This document shows positions 15,989 to 24,461 of a stretch of DNA of 41,068 nucleotides, piece after piece; the stretch's first letter is position 1; every line of letters starts with the position of its first letter. The translations under genes were made by a program, and so were the position numbers. The DNA comes from Sediminispirochaeta sp. (lineage in GTDB: Bacteria; Spirochaetota; Spirochaetia; B11-G9): the NCBI GenBank assembly GCA_024763455.1, contig JANTFL010000009.1, positions 1-41,068 on the forward strand. Direction: 5' to 3'. Under the pieces are notes generated by a model. It did not search any database and had not been told where the DNA came from. It saw nothing but the letters and a program-made list of their open reading frames with translations.

Positions 15989-16543
15989 TCAGCTCTGTCC
16001 CTTTCCCAAATCCAGTGAACTCAGAAAGATAGTTTTATCCAGGGTGGAATAAAAAATAAAGGTAACTATTTGCGGCAAAGGGTTTTTTTTAAGGAAATCC
16101 CTTACCGCTTTGAAAGAAATAGCAGCAGCTTTTTCTTTCGGAAACCCGTATACGCCGGTGGAGATTGCAGGGAAAGCAATTGTTTTAATAGTATTAGGGG
16201 GACATAGAGAAAGAGAGTTGTCGTATGCATTGTACAGGGTTTTCTCTTCGCCGCTCCTGCCGCCCCGCCATATAGGGCCAACTGTATGGATAACAAAATG
16301 TGCAGGAAGATTTCCTCCGCCGGTTACTGCTGCTTCGCCCGCAGGAAGTCCCCCGGGATAGTCAGTTTCCCGGATTTTTTTGCAAGCTTCCAGAATTAAC
16401 GGCCCTCCTGCCCGGTGAATTGCACCGTCGACACCTCCGCCTCCCATAAGGGAGGAATTTGCAGCGTTGACGATTGCGTCTACCTTGAGTCTGGTAATAT
16501 CCCCGGTAGTTATAACAAGTCTTCCTTCAAGAAGTTTATCCAT
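15989..16543 (-). CDS. Macrodomain protein, probable ADP-ribosyl/O-acetyl-ADP-ribose hydrolase
   Basis: A 184-residue single-domain protein of the MacroD/YmdB type. The ADP-ribose site is seen in GDITRLKVDAIVNAANSSLMGGGGVDGAIHRAGG, with the catalytic-loop Asn-Ala-Ala-Asn and the Gly-rich stretch, and in AFPAISTGVYGFPKEKAA, the phosphate-binding loop. Likely reactions are removal of acetyl from O-acetyl-ADP-ribose or of mono-ADP-ribose from proteins. No ADP-ribosyltransferase or sirtuin partner is in the window. It lies 9 bases after hisC in the same operon and has a GGAGG ribosome-binding site. Confidence 0.9.
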   Translation of the reverse strand: MDKLLEGRLVITTGDITRLKVDAIVNAANSSLMGGGGVDGAIHRAGGPLILEACKKIRETDYPGGLPAGEAAVTGGGNLPAHFVIHTVGPIWRGGRSGEEKTLYNAYDNSLSLCPPNTIKTIAFPAISTGVYGFPKEKAAAISFKAVRDFLKKNPLPQIVTFIFYSTLDKTIFLSSLDLGKGQS

Positions 16544-16552
16544 AAAACCTCC

Positions 16553-17623
16553 TTACTTATCTACCTGTTTATAGTCTGAAATAAGATCGAGAAATAATTT
16601 CATGTCACTCTTTTCCCCAATGGTAACCCTGATAAAATCTTCAATACCCGGCTGGTTGAAATGGCGCACGAGTATACCTTTCTTTTTAAGCCATTCGTAC
16701 ACTCTTCTACCGGATACCTTGTCTTTTCTGATAAAGATAAAGTTGGCAGCACTCGGCAGTACCTCCCAACCGAGGCTCAGAAGGGCATTAGACACCTCAT
16801 CCCGTACTTTTATAATTTCGCTAACCGTTTTTTGGAAGTAATCTGTATCCTTTATCGCAATAATACCTAACTCCTGTGTTATTGCATCAACGGGGTATGA
16901 ATTAAAGGAATCCTTTACCGTATTGAGCGCTTTTATGAGTGCTCCGTCCCCGATGGCAAATCCGAGTCGGGCTCCCGCAAGGGATCTGCTTTTCGAAAAG
17001 GTCTGTACGACAAGAAGATTTCTATATTTTCCAATCAGTGAAACGGCTGAATCTGCACCGAAATCTACGTATGCTTCATCGATTACAACAATTCTGTTTT
17101 TTTGAACCTTACTCAGAAATGAGTCTAGTTCCCCGAGTGCGATACCCATCCCAGTAGGTGCATTCGGATTCGGAAAGATTATTCCTGTATAGTGATCCTT
17201 TTTAAGGAATGCTTCTAGATTGATTGAATAGTCTCTGTTCAGGGGAACTTTAAAATAATCTATCCCATAGAATGTGGTATAGACCGGATAGAAACTGTAG
17301 GTATGCTCAGGAAATAGTAGCGGCCCTTGTGAACTTTCAAAAAAAGCGTAATAACAAAAGGAAAGAACCTCATCCGATCCGTTTCCGGTAAAAATATTTT
17401 CAGCATTAACACCATAGTATTCTGAAATTACCGTGCGAAGTCTCAGAGAAGATGGATCCGGATAAAGCCTGAGTCTGTCAGCATCCATGGATTTCAAGAA
17501 TTCTGTAATATCAGGTGAAGGACCATACGGATTTTCGTTGGTATTAAGCTTGATGTACTTCATATCCCTGGGCTGTTCACCGGGAGTATATGGACTCAGG
17601 TTTGTAAATCGTTTAGTAAACAT
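16553..17623 (-). CDS. hisC: Histidinol-phosphate aminotransferase-type PLP enzyme
   Basis: A 356-residue fold-type I aminotransferase. Seen are LNTNENPYGPSP at the N-terminus, GNGSDEVLSFCYYAF, FPNPNAPTGMGI, VIDEAYVDFG with the cofactor-binding aspartate, the Schiff-base lysine in QTFSKSRSLAGARLGFAIG, and the phosphate-binding arginine region EDFIRVTIG near the end. The family makes histidinol phosphate but some members act on aromatic amino acids or cobalamin precursors. No other his gene is nearby, so the exact substrate is inferred. It follows folC after 27 bases. Confidence 0.87.
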   Translation of the reverse strand: MFTKRFTNLSPYTPGEQPRDMKYIKLNTNENPYGPSPDITEFLKSMDADRLRLYPDPSSLRLRTVISEYYGVNAENIFTGNGSDEVLSFCYYAFFESSQGPLLFPEHTYSFYPVYTTFYGIDYFKVPLNRDYSINLEAFLKKDHYTGIIFPNPNAPTGMGIALGELDSFLSKVQKNRIVVIDEAYVDFGADSAVSLIGKYRNLLVVQTFSKSRSLAGARLGFAIGDGALIKALNTVKDSFNSYPVDAITQELGIIAIKDTDYFQKTVSEIIKVRDEVSNALLSLGWEVLPSAANFIFIRKDKVSGRRVYEWLKKKGILVRHFNQPGIEDFIRVTIGEKSDMKLFLDLISDYKQVDK

Positions 17624-17650
17624 AAAGCAATTCTACCCCTAATCTTGTTG

Positions 17651-18997
17651 TTATACAACTAGAGATCTAATCTCGCTGACCATGTAGAAAGACCCTGCTG
17701 TTAAAACAGGTCCATTTGCTGCCCCTGTTTCGATAAGCTGTAATGCCTTGGTATAAGCCTTCAGAGGATCTTTTTCCAAAATGGTATCCTTTCGAACCTC
17801 TTTGAAGGCCTTCCAAACGGTTTCAGGGTCACTTTCTTTGAATGTCCCCGGTGTGGATATAATAATCTTATCAAAATAGGGGACGAGAATCTCTGCCATC
17901 CCACGGAAATCCTTTCCTTCTACGGATCCGAATATAAGGAGTCCTTTTCTGCCGAAAATATTTTCATAGGTTCTCATCATGTGCTTTGTTGATTCGGGAG
18001 TATGTGCGCCGTCAAAAATAAAAGTTTGACTCTTTTCAACGATCTCAAAGCGTCCCGGCAGTATCTTTTTACCAAATTGTTTTAAGACTTCGTTTTCAAA
18101 ACTGCCATATTCGGTTGCCCCGGGGCCTTGGGTGAACAGTTTTTCAAGAACAAGCCAGGCAAGAGCCGCGTTGGCAGCCTGAATTTCACCGGGCAGGGAT
18201 AATGTGAACCCGGTTGTTGCTCCGTCCCTCTTAATCAGCTGAATTCTATTTTCTTTTCCCTTCTGGGTAGAGCGTATTTCTGAAAATATCTCATCTGCCC
18301 GGTAGAGGGAGGCATTTTCTGCTTCTGCTTTCCTCTCTATCACCTCCATGACCCTATCATTTTGGGGAGAAGTAAAAACCGGGATCCCTCTCTTGATAAT
18401 ACCTGCCTTTTCGAAGGCTATTTTTTCGAGGGTATCTCCAAGGATGTCAGTGTGCTCGGTTTCTATGGGTGTAATGACTGAAGCTTCAGGAATAATTACG
18501 TTCGTTGCGTCAAGTCTTCCCCCAATACCTGTTTCAATTACTCCCCAAGCACAATTTGTATTTCTAAAAATAATAAACGCCATGAGGGTAAGAAGTTCAA
18601 ATGTTGTCGGTTCGGAAGTCCCTGTTTCCTCATCCACTGTGAAGGTATCAAGTTTCGAAGCTATCTCTTCAGCTGCTTTGATATATTCGCTGTCACTGAA
18701 AAAAGCTCCTGATTCCGTAATTCTTTCCCTGTAGGAAGTGACATGGGGAGAAGTATACAGTCCGGTTTTAAATCCAAGAGATTCAAGCCCGGAAGCTATC
18801 AGTGTCCCTGTGGAACCTTTTCCTTTGGATCCTGCAATATGAATCAGCTTGATATCCTGATGTGGCTGTCCAAAATGAGAAAGAAGAGCTTTCATCCGGG
18901 AAAGGCGGTAATCTCTAATGGTTTGCTTTCGTTTCTTTTCAAAATTCATGAATGTCCCCAAATAGTTGAATGCATCTTCAGGCGTCGGAAATTCCAT
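17651..18997 (-). CDS. folC: Folylpolyglutamate synthase / dihydrofolate synthase
   Basis: A 448-residue Mur-ligase-related enzyme that adds glutamate to folates. Motifs are the ATP loop HIAGSKGKGSTGTLIA, SPHVTSYRERI, WGVIETGIGGRLDATNVI, ITPIETEHTDILGDTLEKIAFEKAGII, LPGRFEIVEKSQTFIFDGAHTPES and the C-terminal TAGSFYMVSEIR. Length fits FolC. It is the first gene of the six-gene minus-strand operon and has GGAG before its ATG. Its upstream region is shared with the diverging ABC operon and contains a 16-bp inverted repeat. Confidence 0.92.
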   Translation of the reverse strand: MEFPTPEDAFNYLGTFMNFEKKRKQTIRDYRLSRMKALLSHFGQPHQDIKLIHIAGSKGKGSTGTLIASGLESLGFKTGLYTSPHVTSYRERITESGAFFSDSEYIKAAEEIASKLDTFTVDEETGTSEPTTFELLTLMAFIIFRNTNCAWGVIETGIGGRLDATNVIIPEASVITPIETEHTDILGDTLEKIAFEKAGIIKRGIPVFTSPQNDRVMEVIERKAEAENASLYRADEIFSEIRSTQKGKENRIQLIKRDGATTGFTLSLPGEIQAANAALAWLVLEKLFTQGPGATEYGSFENEVLKQFGKKILPGRFEIVEKSQTFIFDGAHTPESTKHMMRTYENIFGRKGLLIFGSVEGKDFRGMAEILVPYFDKIIISTPGTFKESDPETVWKAFKEVRKDTILEKDPLKAYTKALQLIETGAANGPVLTAGSFYMVSEIRSLVV

Positions 18998-19044
18998 AAC
19001 GATTCTCCATAAGAAAATATAATTAGATCATTAAATCATTTTGC

Positions 19045-19073
19045 TTGACTTGTGAACAAGTCTACCTTAAAGT
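19045..19073 (+). promoter_or_regulatory. Promoter candidate with overlapping operator for the branched-chain ABC operon
   Basis: TTGACT (19045-19050) and TAAAGT (19068-19073) with 17-bp spacing. The inverted repeat GACTTG-TGAA-CAAGTC (19047-19062) overlaps the -35 box and lies between the two divergent operons, so it is a candidate repressor site. Confidence 0.5.
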
Positions 19074-19104
19074 TAATCATTAATTCTATATATAAGGATA
19101 ATGA

Positions 19105-19860
19105 ATGCTCAAAATTCAGGATGTTAGTAAGCATTTTGGCGGTTTAAAGGCGCTGAACAAGGTTGGGTTCACAATAGAGGAGGGCCGGGTCCACGGAATA
19201 ATAGGACCCAACGGTTCCGGCAAAACAACCCTGTTTAACTGTATAACAGGCCTTCTCCCTTTAACGGGAGGACAGATATTTTTAGATGGAAATGAAATTA
19301 CCGGATTTAAACCGAGTGTAATAGCCAATATGGGAATAAGAAGAACCTTCCAATCCGGTAAACTTGTTCCATCATTAACAGTCATCGAAAACGTAATGAG
19401 CGGAATATATGATTTTCAAAAAACAGATATACGGGATACTTTTTTCAGACTGCCTTTTAAAAAGTCAAAAAAAGAGGCAGAGCTCAGGGAGAAATCATTG
19501 AGTATTTTAAAGATGGTCGACATGGACAAGGCTGCTGACAGATGGGCAAGTGATCTGGTTTGGGCGGAACGGCAGTTTGTACAGATAGCCAGGGCGGCAG
19601 TTTCTAACCCGAAGATACTGCTTCTGGATGAACCAGCTTCCGGTATGGGACCTGTAGAGACAGAACAGGTAGGGTATCTGATCGGTAAATTAAAGTTACG
19701 GGGAATTACCCCTGTTGTTGTCAGTCATGATATGAAAATGCTGATGAATGTCGCAGAATGGGTAACTGTTCTTAATTTTGGTGCCAAGATCTGTGAGGGA
19801 ACTCCTGAGACGGTTCAGAATGATCCGAAAGTACTGGAGGCTTATCTTGGAGATGAATAG
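19105..19860 (+). CDS. Branched-chain-type ABC transporter ATP-binding protein, LivG-like
   Basis: A 251-residue ATPase of an HAAT-family importer. Walker A is GPNGSGKTT, the Q-loop is RRTFQSGKLVPSLTVIENV, Walker B is ILLLDEPASGM, and the switch histidine is in VVSHDM. The ABC signature is degenerate: ASDLVWAERQ stands where LSGGQ or LSYGQ is expected. I recall similar sequences in a subfamily of such transporters, so this is probably natural and not damage. The ATG has AAGGA upstream. It is the first gene of the operon ATPase-ATPase-permease-permease-binding protein, and its end overlaps the next gene by 8 bases. Confidence 0.9.
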   Translation: MLKIQDVSKHFGGLKALNKVGFTIEEGRVHGIIGPNGSGKTTLFNCITGLLPLTGGQIFLDGNEITGFKPSVIANMGIRRTFQSGKLVPSLTVIENVMSGIYDFQKTDIRDTFFRLPFKKSKKEAELREKSLSILKMVDMDKAADRWASDLVWAERQFVQIARAAVSNPKILLLDEPASGMGPVETEQVGYLIGKLKLRGITPVVVSHDMKMLMNVAEWVTVLNFGAKICEGTPETVQNDPKVLEAYLGDE

Positions 19861-20572
19861 ACAGAATGAGACTATCCTGAAGGTTGATGATGTCTACCTT
19901 TCTTATGGGCATGTGGAAGCCTTAAAAGGGGTAAGCCTGGAAGTGAAACGAGGGGAGATTGTTGTTCTTGTAGGAGCCAACGGTGCGGGAAAAACATCTA
20001 TCATGGAATCAATCCTCGGTGTTTATCAGTCCCGGAAAGGTACAGTGACTTTTAAAGATAAAAACGTGACGAATCTTTCGGCTGACAAAATTGTAAGGAA
20101 GGGTATTTACCTGGTTCCAGAAGGCAGGGGAGTTTTTGCTTCCATGACGGTTATTGACAACCTGCTTCTCGGAGCACATCACAATCTGAAAAACGCAAAA
20201 GCAAAGCTAACGTATGTGTATGATCTGTTTCCTATCCTTTCAGAACGCAGGAATCAGATAGCGGGGACCTTAAGCGGCGGAGAGCGGCAGATGCTGGCAA
20301 TAGCAAGAGCCTTAATGTCCAATCCTGAGATGATCATGGTTGATGAACCCTCCATTGGGCTTGCTCCAAAGATTGTGAGTGATATCTTCAAAATACTAAA
20401 GGAATTGAACAAGGAGGGATATTCAATACTCCTGTCCGAACAGAATGTTTATAAAGCACTGAAACTTTCCCACAGAGGGTACGTCCTGGAAACAGGAAAG
20501 GTGGTCCTGACAGGAACTTCAGAAGAACTCCTCATCAATCCGGAAATAAGAAAAGCATACCTGGGAGCGTAG
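19853..20572 (+). CDS. Branched-chain-type ABC transporter ATP-binding protein, LivF-like
   Basis: A 239-residue ATPase with Walker A GANGAGKTS, the LivF-type segment LVPEGRGVFASMTVIDNLLLGA, signature LSGGERQ, Walker B MIMVDEPSIGLAP and switch region LLSEQN, where LivF proteins usually lack the histidine. The start is the ATG at 19853 (MNRQNETILKVDDVYLSYG), overlapping the previous stop. The longer frame from 19778 adds 25 residues read from the livG-like gene and is rejected. Together with its neighbour it would form the ATPase heterodimer. Confidence 0.92.
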   Translation: MNRQNETILKVDDVYLSYGHVEALKGVSLEVKRGEIVVLVGANGAGKTSIMESILGVYQSRKGTVTFKDKNVTNLSADKIVRKGIYLVPEGRGVFASMTVIDNLLLGAHHNLKNAKAKLTYVYDLFPILSERRNQIAGTLSGGERQMLAIARALMSNPEMIMVDEPSIGLAPKIVSDIFKILKELNKEGYSILLSEQNVYKALKLSHRGYVLETGKVVLTGTSEELLINPEIRKAYLGA

Positions 20573-20573
20573 C

Positions 20574-21464
20574 ATGGAAATATTTATTGCACAGATAATC
20601 AATGGTATCTCTCTCGGAAGTATCTATGTTTTGCTGGTAACCGGGTTTAATCTGCTGCTCCTGGTGGCAATGATTATTCATTTTTCGTTCCCGATAGTAG
20701 TAGTCCTTTCCATGTATGTTTCCTGGATTGTGCTGGGGCTTACGGGCAATAATATCTTTTTAGGAGTAATAGCAGGTATTGTTTCTGCCATACTTATAAA
20801 TATTATAACTGCACCGATGTTTCAGCATATCATGAAGAAGCGGGGGGATGTTGATATTAACTCAACAATGGTTCTTTCCATGGGAATTGGAATGATTATT
20901 ACCGATTTCCTTTCTCACAGTGTAAACAGCGGATTCCCCATTGCTTTCCCTGATAATCTTACTGGTAGAAATCTGGGTGCTTTTTTTCAAATAGGGATGA
21001 TCAGTATTTCACGGGGGGATATGATCTCCCTGTCCATGGGAATAGTTTTTGTTCTGGGCCTATTCTGGATTCTTTATAAAACGAGAGCCGGCAGAGCTTT
21101 CAGGGCAATTGCTGAAGATCCTGCAGGAGCTAAACTGGTGGGGATTCCCATCTTAAAGACAGGTCTACAGAGCTATGCCATGACCGGAGTGCTGGGGGGC
21201 GTCTCGGCAGTCTCAATTGCTATTTTATTAGGCTCTGCATCTCCGGGGCTCGGTGATCAACTGGGGCACAAGGTCCTTGCCGTTTCTATTATTGCAGGGC
21301 TTGGTAACCTGAAAGGCGGATTAATAATCGGAATCCTTTTGGGGATTCTCGAAGCTCTTGTTCAGGGATACTGGTCCGGAACATGGTCCAATTCCATTGC
21401 GTTTGTAGTAATGCTTCTTGCAATACTCATTAAACCGAAGGGAATTTTCGGGATAAAACTTTAG
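20574..21464 (+). CDS. Branched-chain-type ABC transporter permease, LivH-like
   Basis: A 296-residue inner-membrane protein with about eight hydrophobic segments. It opens with IAQIINGISLGSIYVLLVTGFNLLL, a typical LivH start, and carries the coupling region TRAGRAFRAIAEDPAGAKLVGI and the C-terminal VSIIAGLGNLKGGLIIGILLGILEALV. The ATG follows the previous stop after one base. Substrate is not determined by this subunit. Confidence 0.92.
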   Translation: MEIFIAQIINGISLGSIYVLLVTGFNLLLLVAMIIHFSFPIVVVLSMYVSWIVLGLTGNNIFLGVIAGIVSAILINIITAPMFQHIMKKRGDVDINSTMVLSMGIGMIITDFLSHSVNSGFPIAFPDNLTGRNLGAFFQIGMISISRGDMISLSMGIVFVLGLFWILYKTRAGRAFRAIAEDPAGAKLVGIPILKTGLQSYAMTGVLGGVSAVSIAILLGSASPGLGDQLGHKVLAVSIIAGLGNLKGGLIIGILLGILEALVQGYWSGTWSNSIAFVVMLLAILIKPKGIFGIKL

Positions 21465-21488
21465 GGGAAAGATTTTCAGGAGGATATA

Positions 21489-22334
21489 GTGTCTTTACCA
21501 TTGTACTATTTTTTAGCTATTACCGCGGTTTATATCTTAATGACATGGGCCCTTTATCTTCCCTACAGGGTTGCACATCTTCATTTTATTGTCGTTGCAA
21601 ACATGGCAATAAGCGGATATTTTGGGGGCTATGCTGCAATTAATTGGAACTGGCCATTTTTACTTATTCTCGCAGTAGGACTTATCCTCGGAGCTGTTGT
21701 TGCGTTTATTGTTTCGATTGCAATTGGTGATGCTCCAACCTTTGCTGTTGTTATAGTTGGTTTCACATTCATCTACATTACCAAAACGGTGATAGAAAAC
21801 TGGGAAGCTCTCGGCAGTACCATGGGTATGTTCGGAATACCTATGGTTAACCATGTCCTTTTAGTAGCTTACCTCTTTGTTCTTGTTACTGGATTTTTTA
21901 TTTACCGTTTTGATAATTCCAGGCTCGGAAGAGCTGCATCTGCCATTTTTGTTAATCGAGAACTGGCTACTTCTTTTGGAGTCAATACAAAGCATTTGGG
22001 GATGTTCCTCCAAACCTGGGCAGGAGCAATAGGCGGAGCAACGGGAGTTCTGTATGCGTTTATTATGAACAGTCTCTTTCCGGACTTCTTTACCTTTCAC
22101 ATTATAGGAATAACCATGACCATGCTATTTCTTGGCGGATATACTACTATGTGGGGCCCCTTGCTTGCAGCTCCTGTTCTTTGGGGGCTGCCGCTGCTGC
22201 TGCCCCAGGAAGTTGCATCCTGGAAAATGATCATCTATGGAGTTCTGCTCATCGTAATACTATTAGTAAGACCCGAAGGGGCAATTACCCGGCAGGTTGC
22301 AGCGAGGGTACGGAGTATTGTTTTAAGAAGGTAA
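21489..22334 (+). CDS. Branched-chain-type ABC transporter permease, LivM-like
   Basis: A 281-residue inner-membrane protein starting at GTG 21489 with a good AGGAGG site. It has the LivM pattern: an N-terminal helix ending in YLPYRVAHLHFIVVANMAISGYFGGYAA, the coupling loop NSRLGRAASAIFVNRELATSFGVNTKHLGMF, and the C-terminal GGYTTMWGPLLAAPVLWGLP and VRPEGAITR. About eight membrane segments are visible. It pairs with the LivH-like permease. A short hairpin lies between it and the binding-protein gene. Confidence 0.9.
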   Translation: MSLPLYYFLAITAVYILMTWALYLPYRVAHLHFIVVANMAISGYFGGYAAINWNWPFLLILAVGLILGAVVAFIVSIAIGDAPTFAVVIVGFTFIYITKTVIENWEALGSTMGMFGIPMVNHVLLVAYLFVLVTGFFIYRFDNSRLGRAASAIFVNRELATSFGVNTKHLGMFLQTWAGAIGGATGVLYAFIMNSLFPDFFTFHIIGITMTMLFLGGYTTMWGPLLAAPVLWGLPLLLPQEVASWKMIIYGVLLIVILLVRPEGAITRQVAARVRSIVLRR

Positions 22335-22337
22335 TTG

Positions 22338-22355
22338 TTCCGGTGTATGCCGGAA
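22338..22355 (+). repeat. Intercistronic hairpin before the binding-protein gene
   Basis: Inverted repeat TTCCGG (22338-22343) and CCGGAA (22350-22355), loop TGTATG, followed by A-rich sequence and the AAAGGAG site of the next gene. There is no T run on the plus strand, so it is not a terminator. It may mark an RNA processing or stabilising element. Confidence 0.5.
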
Positions 22356-22376
22356 AAAAATAAAAGGAGTGTGCGT

Positions 22377-23588
22377 ATGAAAAAAAGAATTTTACTCGTG
22401 TTTATGCTGGTTATTCTTTCTGTCTTTGTTTTTGCGAACGGTGCGAAAGAAGAACCTGCAGCAAGTACCGAAACGGTTCAGAGCAGTTTTCAGGTTACTG
22501 AATGGGAAATCCCTTTTCTTAACTGCTTGACAGGACCGATTGCAAGTATCGGTGAGTATCTTGAATGGGGTGCAGAAAGGGCTGCCTGGGAAATAAATCA
22601 GGCAGGAGGAATTAATGGTGTTCCTGTAAAGGTAACAGGAATTGATACAGCCATGAGTCCCGAAACAGGGACGGTTGAAATGGCTAAACTTGCCAAGAAT
22701 GCTCTGGTCGTTATGGGGCCGGTCCCTGAACCGGTAATCCTAGCAGCTGTGCCAATCGCAGTAAGAGCAGGACTGTATTCGTTTACGGCCACGACTTCCT
22801 ATGAATATGCAGCTAAGTTCTTTCCCTGGGCGATTTCCTGGTTCTCCCCAACAGAAGAGAAATTACCTCCCGTAGTAACCGCATGGGCAAAGAAAAATCC
22901 TGACATGAAGAACGTGGTTCAGTTTGTTGAAAACTACGGTGCATGGCCGGGGATGGCGAAGGCTCACGAAATTGGTCTCGAAAAAGCTGGGGTTACGGTC
23001 TTAAATCAGGTCGATGTACCTTCAGATGCTGTAACATTTGGTCCTCTCGTTGTAAAAGCTCTTTCCCAGAACCCTGACGGTATAGTTTTTGCTGCGAATG
23101 CAGAAAAGGTTGCCAAGCTTATCCTTGAACTTCAGAGTAGGGGATGGGAAGATAACTCCAAGCTTCTTGTTTTCTCAAGTGCAGATGACGGAGCTCTTTA
23201 CACAACCGGCGGTGACAACCTGAACGGGGTAATGATATATAATTACGTGGATCCCGATCTTGATACTCAGAGATGGAAAGAGTTCAGAGCAGCTTTCAAG
23301 GCTGATCATGACGGAATGGAACCATTCAGTCTTTCTCCCAACTACTACGATGCTGTTTACATGATAAAACGTGCCATTGAAGAAACCGGTATCACCGGTG
23401 ATCCTGCAATGCTCAAAGAAGAAAGAATAAAAATTAGAGATTACTGTAACAATATTCAGAATTTCGAAGGACTTATGTTCAACTGGTCAAACAAGGACGG
23501 CGTTCCTCAGGATAAACCTTTATTCCTTTTCAAGATTGAAAACGGCAAGAAGGTTCTGGTTGAAAAAGTAGTACCAAGTAACAAATAA
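22377..23588 (+). CDS. Branched-chain-type ABC transporter, periplasmic substrate-binding protein
   Basis: A 403-residue family 6 periplasmic binding protein. The start is the ATG at 22377 (MKKRILLVFMLVILSVFVFANGAKEE), with AAAGGAG upstream; a longer frame from 22335 would precede the signal peptide with a polar stretch. After the FANGAKEE cleavage region come GPIASIGEYLEWGAERAAWEINQAGGINGVPVKV, the typical ligand-domain start, VVMGPVPEPVILAAVPIA, and the C-terminal SPNYYDAVYMIKRAIEETG. No lipobox cysteine is present. The ligand could be a branched-chain amino acid, an amide, or an aromatic acid; the sequence does not decide. It is last in the operon, followed by a terminator. Confidence 0.92.
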   Translation: MKKRILLVFMLVILSVFVFANGAKEEPAASTETVQSSFQVTEWEIPFLNCLTGPIASIGEYLEWGAERAAWEINQAGGINGVPVKVTGIDTAMSPETGTVEMAKLAKNALVVMGPVPEPVILAAVPIAVRAGLYSFTATTSYEYAAKFFPWAISWFSPTEEKLPPVVTAWAKKNPDMKNVVQFVENYGAWPGMAKAHEIGLEKAGVTVLNQVDVPSDAVTFGPLVVKALSQNPDGIVFAANAEKVAKLILELQSRGWEDNSKLLVFSSADDGALYTTGGDNLNGVMIYNYVDPDLDTQRWKEFRAAFKADHDGMEPFSLSPNYYDAVYMIKRAIEETGITGDPAMLKEERIKIRDYCNNIQNFEGLMFNWSNKDGVPQDKPLFLFKIENGKKVLVEKVVPSNK

Positions 23589-23609
23589 GAAAAGTGAAAT
23601 TCGCAGATG

Positions 23610-23637
23610 ACTGCTCCCGTAAGGGGGCAGTTTATTT
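23610..23637 (+). terminator. Rho-independent terminator of the branched-chain ABC operon
   Basis: Stem ACTGCTCCC (23610-23618) with GGGGGCAGT (23623-23631), one T-G wobble, loop GTAA, followed by TTATTTAT. Confidence 0.8.
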
Positions 23638-23640
23638 ATC

Positions 23641-24459
23641 TCATAGTTCTATTGTTTTGACAGCCCGTGGAATTTCGATATAGGGATCGTCGGTGTCTTG
23701 CCATTCAGAGGAATAACCAAGGCAGTTGCATATATACTCTATCCCGTTTTTCTGTACAGTTTTCCTGTAATGAACATGACCTGATACAGAATATCTGACC
23801 CGGGGATCTGTTTTATAGAGATTACCGTAAGCAGGGCTGCCTAAAAATGCGTTGAGGTATTCCCACATGGGAGGAGGGTTCAGTACCGTAAAATCAGCTA
23901 TCGCCAGTACGTGAGTAACAGCAATGATATTCCTGGCTCTGGCCTGGGAAAGCTGTTTCTTCAGTTTTTGGAGGAAAAAGTTGTTCATTTCAATGGCCGG
24001 CCGATCCCATTTGGCCATTATACTGTCCTGCCAAACCCTGTCTTTGAACCGCATACGGTTAAAGTCCTCTATCGAATATACGCTGCTGCCGAATTTGTAG
24101 TCATACCAGCCTAAATCCCCGATAACCACCCAGTCATCATTCACCGCATAAGGATTCCCTGCAAGGTTATGGGGATGCTTCTTCAGTTTGTTGTATATAT
24201 CCCATGAAGTAAGATCCGGATGGTTTTCTGTCCAGATATCATGGTTCCCGGGGACAAAAAGTACCGGGATGCTGGTTTCTGTTTCGAGTTTTTCTATCGT
24301 TTCAAGAGTAAGCGTATAATCACTGGCAATATCACCGGCAAGGATAAAAAGGTCCAGACTGCTGTTGTTGATGTAGGTGCAAAGAGCAGGAGTGACAGCA
24401 TCGCTTCCGGATCGATTGTTTATATCAACGTGAATATCTGAAAGTATTCCGATTTTCAT
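23641..24459 (-). CDS. Calcineurin-like metallophosphoesterase
   Basis: A 272-residue soluble protein with the ordered metal-binding motifs of the family: ILSDIHVD (residues 5-12), LDLFILAGDIASD, FVPGNHDIW, AVTHVL and YSVSGHVHYR. No signal peptide is seen, so it should be cytoplasmic. The substrate is not predictable; relatives cleave phosphodiesters or phosphomonoesters. It begins 2 bases after the peptide permease stop with no clear ribosome-binding site, which points to translational coupling as the last gene of the peptide-transport operon. Such a link to peptide transport is unusual and unexplained. Confidence 0.88.
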   Translation of the reverse strand: MKIGILSDIHVDINNRSGSDAVTPALCTYINNSSLDLFILAGDIASDYTLTLETIEKLETETSIPVLFVPGNHDIWTENHPDLTSWDIYNKLKKHPHNLAGNPYAVNDDWVVIGDLGWYDYKFGSSVYSIEDFNRMRFKDRVWQDSIMAKWDRPAIEMNNFFLQKLKKQLSQARARNIIAVTHVLAIADFTVLNPPPMWEYLNAFLGSPAYGNLYKTDPRVRYSVSGHVHYRKTVQKNGIEYICNCLGYSSEWQDTDDPYIEIPRAVKTIEL

Positions 24460-24461
24460 GG

